DNA of 64,000 bases from positions 124,001-188,000 of the forward strand of contig SVDU01000003.1 in NCBI GenBank assembly GCA_015057705.1, in the 5' to 3' direction. Shown piece after piece: positions 8,108 through 17,184 of this stretch. Each line of letters starts with the position of its first letter. Within the stretch, counting starts at the first letter, position 1. A model generated the notes under the pieces. The model ran no database searches and had not been told where the DNA came from. It saw nothing but the letters and a program-made list of their open reading frames with translations. A program made the position numbers and the translations under genes. This stretch comes from Paenibacillaceae bacterium (lineage in GTDB: Bacteria; Bacillota; Clostridia; Lachnospirales; Lachnospiraceae).

Positions 8108-9265
8108 ATGTTTTTAGAGCAGACAGTAAAACGAAACAGGGATTTAGCAGAGGTTTCTTTTCAAATGCATCAAAGCGGACAAATCCAGCCGGATTCCTAT
8201 GTGATAGACGTGGATACATTTCTGGAAAATGCTGCTCTGATGCTTAAGGAAGCAAAGAAAATAGGGATCCGGCTGTTTTTTATGCTGAAGCAGGTGGGCA
8301 GGAACCCATATCTTGCCGGAAAGCTGATGGAACTTGGCTTTGAAGGAGCGGTGGCAGTTGATTACAGGGAAGCCAGAATCCTGATGGATCATCGGATTCC
8401 CATAGCCAATATCGGTCATCTGGTGCAAATCCCCGACTCCCAGATTGAGGAGTTTGTGGCATACCGTCCAAAGATGATTACGGTTTATTCCGAGGAAAAA
8501 ATAAGCCGGATACATGAGGCAGCCGAGAAGATGGGAGTGAATCAGGATGTGATTTTACGTGTTTACAATGATTCAGACATGATATATTCCGGTCAGACAG
8601 CAGGGTTTCATCTGAATGAGCTAGGAGCGCTTACTGCACGGATTAAACGTTTGTATCCCTGTGTCACCATTACAGGTGTAACTTCCTTCCCCTGTTTTTT
8701 ATATGATGAAACTGCCGGAGATCTTAGAGCCACCCAGAATATGAATACAGTAAAAAAGGCTGTTGAAATTCTTAACAGGAACGGAATAAACTGCAGTGTT
8801 ATTGATACTCCTTCCGGAACCTGTATCCATGCTTTGGAAAAAATAAAGGAGCAGGGAGGTAACTGCGGAGAACCAGGTCATGGACTTTCAGGTACAACAC
8901 CAATGCATGCAGTAAAGATGATGCCGGAACTACCATGTGTAACATACGTAAGTGAAGTATCCCATAATTTTAGGGGTCAGGCTTATTGTTATGGAGGCGG
9001 TTATTACAGGCGTTCCCATTTGCAAAATGCATTGGTTGGCGTATCTCTTGAAAAATCAGAAGAAATGGGCGTAACCCCTCCGTCTGATGAAAATATTGAT
9101 TACTATATTGGATTGGAGAAAGAGTGTGCAGTAGGGGATACAGTTGTAATGGCTTTCCGCTTTCAAATATTTGTAACCAGATCTGATGTTGTACTGATAG
9201 AAGGATTAAAAGAGAAAAAACCGTATATTGCCGGGATCTATAACAGCATGGGGATGAAAAAATGA
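8108..9265 (+). CDS. yhfX: YhfX family PLP-dependent enzyme, alanine racemase-like barrel
   Basis: The 385-residue protein resembles fold type III PLP enzymes (alanine racemase N-terminal barrel). SYVIDVDTFLENA leads to FFMLKQVGRNPYLA, whose lysine is the probable PLP anchor. The glycine-rich EPGHGLSGTTPMH would hold the cofactor phosphate. It directly abuts yhfS, so two PLP enzymes act in one pathway. A racemase or decarboxylase reaction is plausible; none is shown for the family. Confidence 0.83.
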   Translation: MFLEQTVKRNRDLAEVSFQMHQSGQIQPDSYVIDVDTFLENAALMLKEAKKIGIRLFFMLKQVGRNPYLAGKLMELGFEGAVAVDYREARILMDHRIPIANIGHLVQIPDSQIEEFVAYRPKMITVYSEEKISRIHEAAEKMGVNQDVILRVYNDSDMIYSGQTAGFHLNELGALTARIKRLYPCVTITGVTSFPCFLYDETAGDLRATQNMNTVKKAVEILNRNGINCSVIDTPSGTCIHALEKIKEQGGNCGEPGHGLSGTTPMHAVKMMPELPCVTYVSEVSHNFRGQAYCYGGGYYRRSHLQNALVGVSLEKSEEMGVTPPSDENIDYYIGLEKECAVGDTVVMAFRFQIFVTRSDVVLIEGLKEKKPYIAGIYNSMGMKK

Positions 9266-10482
9266 AAAAAAGGTTTATTGTTATTGTTTTAGATGGATTT
9301 GGCATCGGAGCGATGGAAGATGCTGTCAGAGTCAGGCCGGGAGATGAAAGAGCCAATACTTTAAAAAGCATTTTAAAGGATTACCCGGATTTAAAGCTTC
9401 CAACCCTTGAAAAGCTGGGTCTGATGAATGCGTATGGGGAAGAAAGTGAACGGATGAAATTTTCTTCGGAGGCAAATTACGGCAGCTGCCAGCTGATGCA
9501 TTTTGGTGCGGATACTTTTATGGGACATCAGGAAATCATGGGGACACTTCCGAAGGAGCCTAAGATTCACCCGTTCCAGGAGAAAGTGGATGAAATAAAA
9601 AACCATCTTAAGGCAAGCGGGCATGATGTTCAGATTATGGAAAAGCAGGGGCTGCGATATCTTCTGGTGGATGAATATGTAACGGTAGCAGATAATCTGG
9701 AAGCAGATCCTGGCATGTGCTACAATGTAACGGCTCCACTGGATTTCATATCTTTTGAGAAAGAATACGAAATTGCCCGAAAGGTAAGAGAAATTGCCTT
9801 AGTTGGCCGTGTCATTGTATTTGGCGGAAGTGGAAATACAATGGAGGATCTGTTTCAGGCAGAAGAAGTGAAGCAGAATCGCTTTATTGGTATCTCCTCA
9901 GTAAAATCAAAATCCTATGAGCGTGGATATCAGTGCAGACACTTAGGATATGGAGTAGACCAGAACGTACAGGCTCCTACAATTCTGACAAACCAGGGAT
10001 ATTCCTGTACATTGATTGGAAAAGTGGCGGACATTGTTGCAAACGACAATGGGTTAAGCATCTCCTGCGTACCTACAAAAGAGGTTATGGATCTGACGAT
10101 CCGTGAAACAAAAGCCATGACTGAGGGATTTGTCTGTACCAATGTACAGGAAACAGATCTGGCAGGTCACTCTCAGTCTACCAAAAACTATAAGGAGATT
10201 TTGGAGATTGCTGACAGGGGAATTGGAGAATTGATTTCTGAACTGACATCGGATGATATACTAGTCGTAATGGCTGACCATGGAAATGATCCTTTAATTG
10301 GTCACAGCAGACATACGAGAGAATGTGTCCCTCTTCTGGTATACAAAAAGGGCGTGACTGGCAGAAATATCGGAAGAAGAAAAAGTCTTTCCGATGCGGG
10401 TGCATCTGTCTGTGATTACTTTAACACAATGAAACCACAAAATGGAGAATCATTTCTATATGATCTCTTACAAAGAAAATAG
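9262..10482 (+). CDS. yhfW: YhfW family phosphopentomutase-like metalloenzyme
   Basis: The 406-residue product belongs to the alkaline phosphatase/phosphopentomutase superfamily. VLDGFGIGAM is the first metal site, GADTFMGHQEIMGT contains the threonine that becomes phosphorylated in phosphopentomutase, and MADHGNDPLIGHSRHTRE supplies the last metal ligands. Its start overlaps the yhfX stop (ATGA). Its presence suggests that the pathway handles a phosphorylated sugar. It is the last gene of the operon. Confidence 0.85.
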   Translation: MKKRFIVIVLDGFGIGAMEDAVRVRPGDERANTLKSILKDYPDLKLPTLEKLGLMNAYGEESERMKFSSEANYGSCQLMHFGADTFMGHQEIMGTLPKEPKIHPFQEKVDEIKNHLKASGHDVQIMEKQGLRYLLVDEYVTVADNLEADPGMCYNVTAPLDFISFEKEYEIARKVREIALVGRVIVFGGSGNTMEDLFQAEEVKQNRFIGISSVKSKSYERGYQCRHLGYGVDQNVQAPTILTNQGYSCTLIGKVADIVANDNGLSISCVPTKEVMDLTIRETKAMTEGFVCTNVQETDLAGHSQSTKNYKEILEIADRGIGELISELTSDDILVVMADHGNDPLIGHSRHTRECVPLLVYKKGVTGRNIGRRKSLSDAGASVCDYFNTMKPQNGESFLYDLLQRK

Positions 10483-10487
10483 TAGAA

Positions 10488-10527
10488 AAGGCTGGAATTT
10501 CCATCACCTATGGAGATTCCAGCCTTT
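10488..10527. terminator. Bidirectional terminator between yhfW and glmS
   Basis: An 11-bp stem (AAGGCTGGAAT with ATTCCAGCCTT) has T runs on both sides and lies between two convergent genes. Confidence 0.88.
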
Positions 10528-10546
10528 CGTGTTGTTTCTTATAATT

Positions 10547-12364
10547 CTATTCTACAGTCACGGATTTAGCCAGATTCCTGGGCTGATCCACATCTAAGTT
10601 TTTCCCTACAGATGCATAATAAGCAATAAGCTGTAAAACCACTGCAATAGGAAATACCGTGAAACGATCCCCGATATCGGGAATATTGATCTGGATATCT
10701 GCGATGCCGGGATCTACATTCAAACTTTCTTTTGTAAGCAGAATTACAAAGGCCCCTCTTGCTTTTACTTCCCTGATATTGGATATGGTCTTTAAAAAGA
10801 CATTTTCCTGGGTGGCAATGGCAATTACGGGCACCTCCTGTGTGATAAGAGCGATGGTACCGTGTTTTAATTCGCCGGCAGCGTAGGCTTCCGCATGAAT
10901 ATAAGAAATTTCCTTTAATTTTAATGCGCCCTCAAGGGAGAATGCGTAATCAAGTCCCCGGCCAATGAAAAAGGCATCCGGCTTATTGATTAAATGGGTT
11001 ACCAGTGCTTTTACCATATCCTTTTTTTCTATCATGGCTTCCATGGCAGGAATGGAGTCAAGGAGCTTCTTCATAAAATCCTCAGCTTCAGCTACGCTGT
11101 ATTTTTCCCTTACAAGAGCCATACGGCAGCAAACCATATAGAGGGCAGCCAGCTGAACGGAATAAGCTTTTGTGCTGGCTACTGCAATTTCAGGGCCTGC
11201 GTGGGTATAGAGTACAAAATCGCTTTCTCTTGCAATGGTAGAGCCTTTTACATTAACGACTGAAAGGGTTCTGGAACCATAGCTTTTAGCCAGACGAAGA
11301 GCTGCCAGAGTATCGATGGTCTCACCGGATTGGGAGATAATAATAACCAGGGTTTTATCATCAACCAGTGGATCTTCATACCGGAATTCCGATGCAATGG
11401 ATACTGTGACTGGAATTCGAAGAAGAGGTTCCATTAAGGCTCTTGCAGCCATACCGGCATGCATGGCAGTCCCGCAGGCCACAATCTGAACCTGATTACA
11501 ATCCTTAAATACATAGTCAGGTATCTGGTCATCAGTAAAATCAGGCAACCCCTTTGCAAGGCGGGGGAGTATGGTATTTTTTAACGCATCTGGCTGTTCG
11601 TGAATTTCTTTCAGCATGAAATGAGGAAAACCGTTCTTCATGGCAGCATCCATATTCCAGTTTACTTCCAGAATTTCCGGCTCCTGCTCCTTTAAGTCCA
11701 GGTCATATAGATGGACTTTGTAGGAGGTGAGTCTTAAAATGTGATCCTCAGGTACCACAAAATATTGTCTGGTATAAGGAATCAGCGCAGTCAGATCCGA
11801 TGCCACAAAGGATCCTGAGTGGGTATATGCAGCCACAAGAGGACTTACGTTCCGGATTGCATAGATTTCGCCCGGATGATCTTCAAACATCATACAGAAG
11901 CTATAAGAACCTTTTAAATGGGTAACCAGCTTTGAAATGGCTTCTGCCGGATTTCCGTCATAAAGACTTTCAAGAACCCAGGCTGCCACTTCGCTGTCTG
12001 TTTCAGAGAGAAGCTTTCCTTCCAGATGAAAGTCAGTGGTGAGCTGATGATAGTTTTCAATAATGCCATTGTGAACCAGTATGACCCGTCCTGCTCTGTG
12101 AGGGTGAGTGTTTTCCGTAGTGACACCACCGTGGGTTGCCCATCTGGTGTGTCCCAGTCCACAGTGAGATACCTGGCTTATATCCTCACAGCCCTTTTTC
12201 AGATTAGAAACTTTTCCGGTATGACGTACTAGCTGAATCCTGGAATTTTCCATACAAAGGGCAATTCCTGCACTGTCATATCCACGGTATTCCAGCTGGG
12301 AAAGTCCTTCCAGCAATATTTTCTTTGAATCCAAAGGTCCTGTATATCCTATAATTCCACACAT
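10547..12364 (-). CDS. glmS: Glutamine-fructose-6-phosphate aminotransferase (isomerizing)
   Basis: The 605-residue enzyme converts fructose-6-phosphate and glutamine to glucosamine-6-phosphate, the entry to peptidoglycan and amino-sugar synthesis. It begins MCGIIGY, giving the N-terminal Cys nucleophile of the class II glutamine amidotransferase domain, followed by EYRGYDSAG and TRWATHG. Two SIS domains occupy the C-terminal half (IISQSGETIDTLAAL, then the end LAKSVTVE). Control is by the glmS ribozyme in the leader. The gene stands alone. Confidence 0.97.
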   Translation of the reverse strand: MCGIIGYTGPLDSKKILLEGLSQLEYRGYDSAGIALCMENSRIQLVRHTGKVSNLKKGCEDISQVSHCGLGHTRWATHGGVTTENTHPHRAGRVILVHNGIIENYHQLTTDFHLEGKLLSETDSEVAAWVLESLYDGNPAEAISKLVTHLKGSYSFCMMFEDHPGEIYAIRNVSPLVAAYTHSGSFVASDLTALIPYTRQYFVVPEDHILRLTSYKVHLYDLDLKEQEPEILEVNWNMDAAMKNGFPHFMLKEIHEQPDALKNTILPRLAKGLPDFTDDQIPDYVFKDCNQVQIVACGTAMHAGMAARALMEPLLRIPVTVSIASEFRYEDPLVDDKTLVIIISQSGETIDTLAALRLAKSYGSRTLSVVNVKGSTIARESDFVLYTHAGPEIAVASTKAYSVQLAALYMVCCRMALVREKYSVAEAEDFMKKLLDSIPAMEAMIEKKDMVKALVTHLINKPDAFFIGRGLDYAFSLEGALKLKEISYIHAEAYAAGELKHGTIALITQEVPVIAIATQENVFLKTISNIREVKARGAFVILLTKESLNVDPGIADIQINIPDIGDRFTVFPIAVVLQLIAYYASVGKNLDVDQPRNLAKSVTVE

Positions 12365-12423
12365 AATATAATCTCCTTTTTCATTGTTCTATTAATTTAT
12401 AATCTGAATCTGTCAATTACGCA

Positions 12424-12466
12424 CACAAAAACAAGCTGTCTTCCATCGTTTGTAAAAACGGACAGC
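12424..12466 (-). terminator. Terminator-like hairpin between glmS ribozyme and glmS
   Basis: On the minus strand GCTGTC (12466-12461) pairs with GACAGC (12440-12435), with an inner CGTTT/AAACG stem, and the sequence continues TTGTTTTTG. It lies 60 bases upstream of the glmS start and downstream of the ribozyme. Confidence 0.5.
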
Positions 12467-12499
12467 AATTTGTTTATCAGGTTTTCTCTTGTATCTACC

Positions 12500-12667
12500 G
12501 GTTCCAGAGTGGTTGTTTTGCAGTTACCTGCATATTTCACAATGGATACACGCCCGGCTGGCATGGAAGGGCATCCGCCGAAAATTCGATCACCCTTCAC
12601 CTCGTTAACCCTGGATACCGTTTTCATACGAAAACGTTCACGTTCGCATCCTCAGGTGCATGGCGCT
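12500..12667 (-). ncRNA. glmS self-cleaving ribozyme/riboswitch
   Basis: The minus strand shows the conserved glmS ribozyme core: AAGCGCC at the cleavage site (cut expected between 12667 and 12666), GTTAACGAGG, ATCGAA, CGGCGGATGCCCTTCC, and a 3' domain with pairing of CCAGAGTGGTTGTTTTGCAG-type arms. Glucosamine-6-phosphate activates cleavage, destabilising the glmS mRNA and closing a feedback loop. The 3' boundary is approximate. Confidence 0.92.
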
Positions 12668-12711
12668 TAGCTTTGCTATTTGTATTTATGCCTCCTTCAT
12701 AAATTTAGTTT

Positions 12712-12740
12712 ATTATAACTTTTCTTTCTTTGTGCGTCAA
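12712..12740 (-). promoter_or_regulatory. glmS promoter
   Basis: TTGACG (12740-12735) and TATAAT (12717-12712) with 17-base spacing, about 45 bases upstream of the ribozyme cleavage site. Confidence 0.85.
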
Positions 12741-12836
12741 TAGCATGATTTACATTCATTTTACTAAAAGATTCTTTTTCATTTTACATGGGTTCTCTAA
12801 AATGAAGTCAGGACATAAGAAAGGAAGCGGCATCAT

Positions 12837-13937
12837 ATGGCAAGTCTATCTTTGGTAAATGTATGCAAAACATTTAAAAATGGTCAGGTTGCGGTAAAGA
12901 ATTTCAATCTGGATATAAGAGATCAGGAATTTCTGATTCTGGTAGGTCCTTCCGGCTGTGGAAAATCTACCACACTGCGGATGATAGCCGGACTTGAAGA
13001 GATATCCTCCGGGGAGTTGTGGGTAGACGGAGAATTAATGAATCTGACTGTTCCGCAAAAAAGAGATCTATCCATGGTGTTTCAGTCTTATGCTCTTTAT
13101 CCCCATATGACTGTTTATGAGAACATGGCATTTAGTTTGCGGGTACGAAATGCTGTAAAAACGGATATTGATCAGCGAGTGAGAAAAGCGGCAGATGTTT
13201 TATGTATCAGCCACTTATTAGACCGGAAACCCCACGCTTTATCCGGCGGCCAAAAGCAGAGAGTGGCAATCGGGAGCGCCATTGTCCGTGAACCAAAAGC
13301 TTTCCTGATGGATGAGCCTCTGTCCAATCTGGATGCAAAGCTGAGAACACAGATGAGGGTTGAATTATCTAAGATACACAGGGAGCTTGGGGCAACCATT
13401 ATATATGTAACTCATGATCAGGTAGAAGCAATGACTTTGGGAACCAGAATCGTGGTTATGAATTCCGGGGTTATATTACAGGCTGCAGAACCAAACGTCC
13501 TATATACAAATCCAATTAATAAATTTGTAGCTGGCTTCATCGGATCTCCTTCCATGAATTTCATTCCAGTTTGGGTGGAGAGAAGAGAAGAACGGATTTG
13601 TGTGGAGTTTTCAAAGAACAGATTGTTTGTAAATGAGGAATGCGCAAAAAGGCTTATGGACGGTGACTATCTGGGTAGAAGAGTATATCTGGGTATCCGT
13701 CCCGAGGATTTGCATGAAACTGGTTCCAAAGATCAGGAACTGAAATTGAGTGTCGAGATAAAGGAAGTTCTGGGATCTGAAATCCTTCTTCATGGAAAAA
13801 TAGGAAGAAGCCCGGTATGTGCCAGACTGAAGCCGGATTTTCCGTCTGTAGTGGGGAAGGAAGTCTCCATCTTTGCAGACATGAGCCGGATTTTACTGTT
13901 TGATATGGAGACGGAAGAAAATATATTATACCGTTAA
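12837..13937 (+). CDS. ugpC: Sugar-type ABC transporter ATPase (UgpC/MsmK family)
   Basis: The 366-residue ATPase has Walker A GPSGCGKSTT, signature LSGGQKQRVAIG, Walker B LMDEPLSNLD and the H-loop YVTHDQVEAMT. A C-terminal OB/TOBE domain begins near residue 235, as in carbohydrate importers of the CUT1 class. It is first in an operon with two permeases, a binding lipoprotein and a glycerophosphodiesterase, which points to glycerol-3-phosphate or glycerophosphodiester uptake. MsmK-type ATPases can also serve several permeases. Confidence 0.88.
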   Translation: MASLSLVNVCKTFKNGQVAVKNFNLDIRDQEFLILVGPSGCGKSTTLRMIAGLEEISSGELWVDGELMNLTVPQKRDLSMVFQSYALYPHMTVYENMAFSLRVRNAVKTDIDQRVRKAADVLCISHLLDRKPHALSGGQKQRVAIGSAIVREPKAFLMDEPLSNLDAKLRTQMRVELSKIHRELGATIIYVTHDQVEAMTLGTRIVVMNSGVILQAAEPNVLYTNPINKFVAGFIGSPSMNFIPVWVERREERICVEFSKNRLFVNEECAKRLMDGDYLGRRVYLGIRPEDLHETGSKDQELKLSVEIKEVLGSEILLHGKIGRSPVCARLKPDFPSVVGKEVSIFADMSRILLFDMETEENILYR

Positions 13938-13948
13938 GGAGCAATTCA

Positions 13949-14815
13949 ATGAATTATAAAATAGTTATGAGAAAATTAAGTCCGTATGGATACATCGCTC
14001 CTGCCATGGCAATCTTTGTACTTTTTCTGTTTTTCCCATTTTTCAAAACTATTTATTTAAGCCTTTTTAAAACAAATAAAATGGGTCAGGCAAAGTTGTT
14101 TGTGGGTGCAGGAAATTATTCGGAGCTTTTAAGCTCAGCGTCTTTTTTTAACAGCCTTTTTGTAACGGTTGTATTTGTACTGATCGTAGTAAGTGTCAGT
14201 ATGCTTCTCGGTCTTATCACGGCTGTATTATGTAATCAATCTTTTCCAGGTATCCGCATATTCAGCACTGCTTATGCGCTCCCAATGGCAATTGCTTCCA
14301 GCTCAGCTGCCATGATATTTAAAATCATGCTTCATCCGGCTATTGGAATCGTTAATAAGATCCTGGGATTACATATTAACTGGATCAGCGATCCCAGGTA
14401 TGCACTGATTTGTGTGGCACTTTTAACAGCGTGGCTTAACAGCGGCATTAACTTTCTTTACTTTAGCGCTGGTTTAAGTAATATTGATGAAGTTATTTAT
14501 GAGAGAGCATCGGTAGATGGAGCCAATTCATTCCAGAAATTTTTCCGCCTGACACTTCCTGGTTTAAGCCCGATTCTGTTTTATACGCTGGTTGTCAATA
14601 TTATTCAGGCATTCCAGTCCTTTGGTCAGGTTAAGGTATTAACCATGGGAGGACCGGGGGAATCCACCAATCTAATAGTTTACTCCATTTACAGAGATGC
14701 TTTTTTTAATTACCGTTTTGGCAGCGCAGCAGCCCAGTCTGTGATTCTATTTGTCATCATTATGGTTCTGACTTTATGTATGTTTCGATTGGAAAAGAAA
14801 GGAGTACACTATTAA
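13949..14815 (+). CDS. ugpA: ABC transporter permease, UgpA type
   Basis: The 288-residue membrane protein has six predicted helices and the EAA loop (YERASVDGANSFQKFFRLTLPGLSP around residue 190), which docks on the ATPase. It follows ugpC by 11 bases, and its stop overlaps the ugpE start. It forms half of the CUT1 translocation pore. Confidence 0.9.
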   Translation: MNYKIVMRKLSPYGYIAPAMAIFVLFLFFPFFKTIYLSLFKTNKMGQAKLFVGAGNYSELLSSASFFNSLFVTVVFVLIVVSVSMLLGLITAVLCNQSFPGIRIFSTAYALPMAIASSSAAMIFKIMLHPAIGIVNKILGLHINWISDPRYALICVALLTAWLNSGINFLYFSAGLSNIDEVIYERASVDGANSFQKFFRLTLPGLSPILFYTLVVNIIQAFQSFGQVKVLTMGGPGESTNLIVYSIYRDAFFNYRFGSAAAQSVILFVIIMVLTLCMFRLEKKGVHY

Positions 14816-15723
14816 TGGAATCTGTTATTTCAAGGGTTGTAAAAGATATTAGCAGAGAAGAACTTGAGAATCTGAAAAGAGAAGCATTAAAGAAAGCGGT
14901 CTTTCGCCGCAGGGCTGCTAAACTGGCTTTTACCGGGGTTAATTTGCTTATGGCACTGTTCCTTCTGCTACCGCTTTTATATGCCGTCAGCATTGCCCTA
15001 ATGCCCTCAGGTGAACTGTTTACAACCAGTATGAACTTAATACCGGCAACACCAACACTTGATAATTTCCGTCAGGCCATGGTTAAAATACCTCTAACCC
15101 GCTTTATTGTGAATTCATTTTTAGTATCAGGCTGTATCACAGCAGGACAGATCATATCCTGTTCACTGGCGGCATTTTCCTTTTCCTTTCTGGAATTTAA
15201 GGGCAAAAATCTGCTGTTTATGCTTGTGATGGCGACTATGATGATACCTGGAGAAGCCACGATCATATCCAATTACTTAACGGTAAGCGGATTTCGGTGG
15301 CTTGACAGCTATAAGGTTTTAATTATTCCTTATCTGACATCTGCTATGGGAATCTTTTTATTCCGGCAGTTCTATAAATCGTTTCCCATATCATTATACG
15401 AATCGGCACGGATTGACGGATGCTCTGACTTGAGATTCATTTACAGCATCCTCATACCTCTTACGAAATCAGCCATAGGTGCCATGGCAGTCTATACCTT
15501 CATCAATGCCTGGAATATGTATTTGTGGCCCCTTCTTGTTACAGGTTCAGATAAAATGAGAATGGTTCAGATTGGAATCGGGATGTTAGACAGCGTGGAT
15601 TCCCAGTCAATTTCCATGATGATAGCCGGAGTCGTAATGATTATCATACCATCAATTTCCGTATTTATCTTAGGACAAAAACAGCTGATCAGAGGAATGT
15701 TTTCAGGAGCCGTAAAAGGCTGA
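14815..15723 (+). CDS. ugpE: ABC transporter permease, UgpE type
   Basis: The 302-residue product is the second permease. ATG 14815 overlaps the ugpA stop codon and has AAAGGAG 11 bases upstream; the in-frame ATG at 14776 lies inside ugpA and lacks a good site. The N-terminal 60 residues are charged and cytoplasmic, which is longer than usual. Six helices follow, with the EAA loop YESARIDGCSDLRFIYSILIP. Confidence 0.9.
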   Translation: MESVISRVVKDISREELENLKREALKKAVFRRRAAKLAFTGVNLLMALFLLLPLLYAVSIALMPSGELFTTSMNLIPATPTLDNFRQAMVKIPLTRFIVNSFLVSGCITAGQIISCSLAAFSFSFLEFKGKNLLFMLVMATMMIPGEATIISNYLTVSGFRWLDSYKVLIIPYLTSAMGIFLFRQFYKSFPISLYESARIDGCSDLRFIYSILIPLTKSAIGAMAVYTFINAWNMYLWPLLVTGSDKMRMVQIGIGMLDSVDSQSISMMIAGVVMIIIPSISVFILGQKQLIRGMFSGAVKG

Positions 15724-15765
15724 CCTGATTCAGAATAAATCTTACATAAAATTTGGAGGACAATC

Positions 15766-17163
15766 ATGAAAAAGAGAGCAGTTTCCTTTTGTATGGCGGC
15801 TATCATGGCTGCAGGACTGTTATCCGGCTGTTCCAGCCAGACCGGATCCGGAAATACCGCTGCATCTGAAACGAAAGAAGAAGTAACGACCAGTGCAGTA
15901 CCTGTTGCCGCAGAAACTTCAGGAAATACACAAAAAACTTCCATTACATTCTGGCACTCCATGGGCGGCGTCAATGGAAAAGCAATTGATGCACTTGTAG
16001 AAAAATTTAATAAGGAAAACACTTCCGGGATCACAGTTGAGGCTCAGTATCAGGGCAGCTATGACGATGCCATCAACAAGTTAAAAAGCGCACAGATTGG
16101 TAACATGGGTGCAGATCTTGTACAGATTTACGACATTGGAACCAGATTCATGATTGATTCAGGCTGGGTTGTGCCAATGCAGCAGCTGATTGATGAGGAT
16201 AAATGGGATCTTTCTCAGGTTGAACCTAATATTGCGGCATACTATACAGTTAATGGTACTTTATATTCCATGCCCTTTAACTCATCTACTCCTATTCTAT
16301 ACTATAACAAAGATATTTTTAAGAAAGCTGGAATTACAGAGATTCCAGACAGCCTTCCGGGAATTGAACGGGTGGGAGACGACCTGCTTAAGAAAGGCGG
16401 AGCCGGAGAGGTTATTTCACTTGGAATTTATGGCTGGTTTTTTGAGCAGTTTACCTGCAAGCAGCAGGCCAATTATGCAGACAATGGAAATGGAAGAGAA
16501 TCAGCAGCAATTGCCGTTGATTTCGATAAAAATGGAGCAGGTGTAAAAACACTGACTGCATGGAAAGAATTATCAACCAAAGGATATGCACCAAACGTGG
16601 GTAGAGGAGGAGATGCAGGTCTTGCAGACTTCAGTTCTGGAAAATCTGCCATGACACTGGGTTCAACTGCCTCCTTAAAACAGATCTTAAATGATGTAAA
16701 TGGAAAATTTGAAGTAGGAACCGCTTATTTCCCCAAAGTCAGTGATGATGATAAGGGAGGCGTATCCATCGGAGGCGGTTCTTTGTGGGCATTAAATAAT
16801 AATGATGCAAACAAACAGAAAGCGGTATGGGAATTTGTTAAGTTTCTTGTTTCACCGGAAAGCCAGGCATTCTGGAATTCCCAGACAGGATATTTTCCAA
16901 TCACCACTGCAGCTCATAATGAACCAGTTTTTAAAGATAACATAGCAAAGTTCCCACAATTTCAGACTGCCATTGATCAGCTTCATGATTCCACACCGCA
17001 GTCAGCAGGCGCTTTATTAAGTGTATTTCCAGAAGCAAGACAGACGGTGGAAACAGAAATTGAAAACATGATTAACAACAATGGTAAACCAGAGGATGCC
17101 GTTAAGAAGATGGCAGATAGCATCAATAAATCCATTGCAGATTATAATTTATTAAATAAATAG
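15766..17163 (+). CDS. ugpB: Extracellular solute-binding lipoprotein, UgpB type
   Basis: The 465-residue family 1 binding protein has a signal peptide ending in the lipobox LLSGC at residue 22, followed by a Ser/Thr/Glu-rich linker to about residue 55. The body begins with ITFWHSMGG, a pattern typical of UgpB. It would capture glycerol-3-phosphate or glycerophosphodiesters and deliver them to UgpAE. The neighbouring phosphodiesterase supports this ligand, but other phosphorylated or carbohydrate ligands are possible. Confidence 0.88.
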   Translation: MKKRAVSFCMAAIMAAGLLSGCSSQTGSGNTAASETKEEVTTSAVPVAAETSGNTQKTSITFWHSMGGVNGKAIDALVEKFNKENTSGITVEAQYQGSYDDAINKLKSAQIGNMGADLVQIYDIGTRFMIDSGWVVPMQQLIDEDKWDLSQVEPNIAAYYTVNGTLYSMPFNSSTPILYYNKDIFKKAGITEIPDSLPGIERVGDDLLKKGGAGEVISLGIYGWFFEQFTCKQQANYADNGNGRESAAIAVDFDKNGAGVKTLTAWKELSTKGYAPNVGRGGDAGLADFSSGKSAMTLGSTASLKQILNDVNGKFEVGTAYFPKVSDDDKGGVSIGGGSLWALNNNDANKQKAVWEFVKFLVSPESQAFWNSQTGYFPITTAAHNEPVFKDNIAKFPQFQTAIDQLHDSTPQSAGALLSVFPEARQTVETEIENMINNNGKPEDAVKKMADSINKSIADYNLLNK

Positions 17164-17184
17164 TATCAGAAAGGATATTAGCAG

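Noticed and set aside
12397-12627. A 76-codon minus-strand frame in front of glmS
   Set aside because: It runs through the glmS ribozyme core and the leader hairpin, so the conserved signal here is RNA, not protein.
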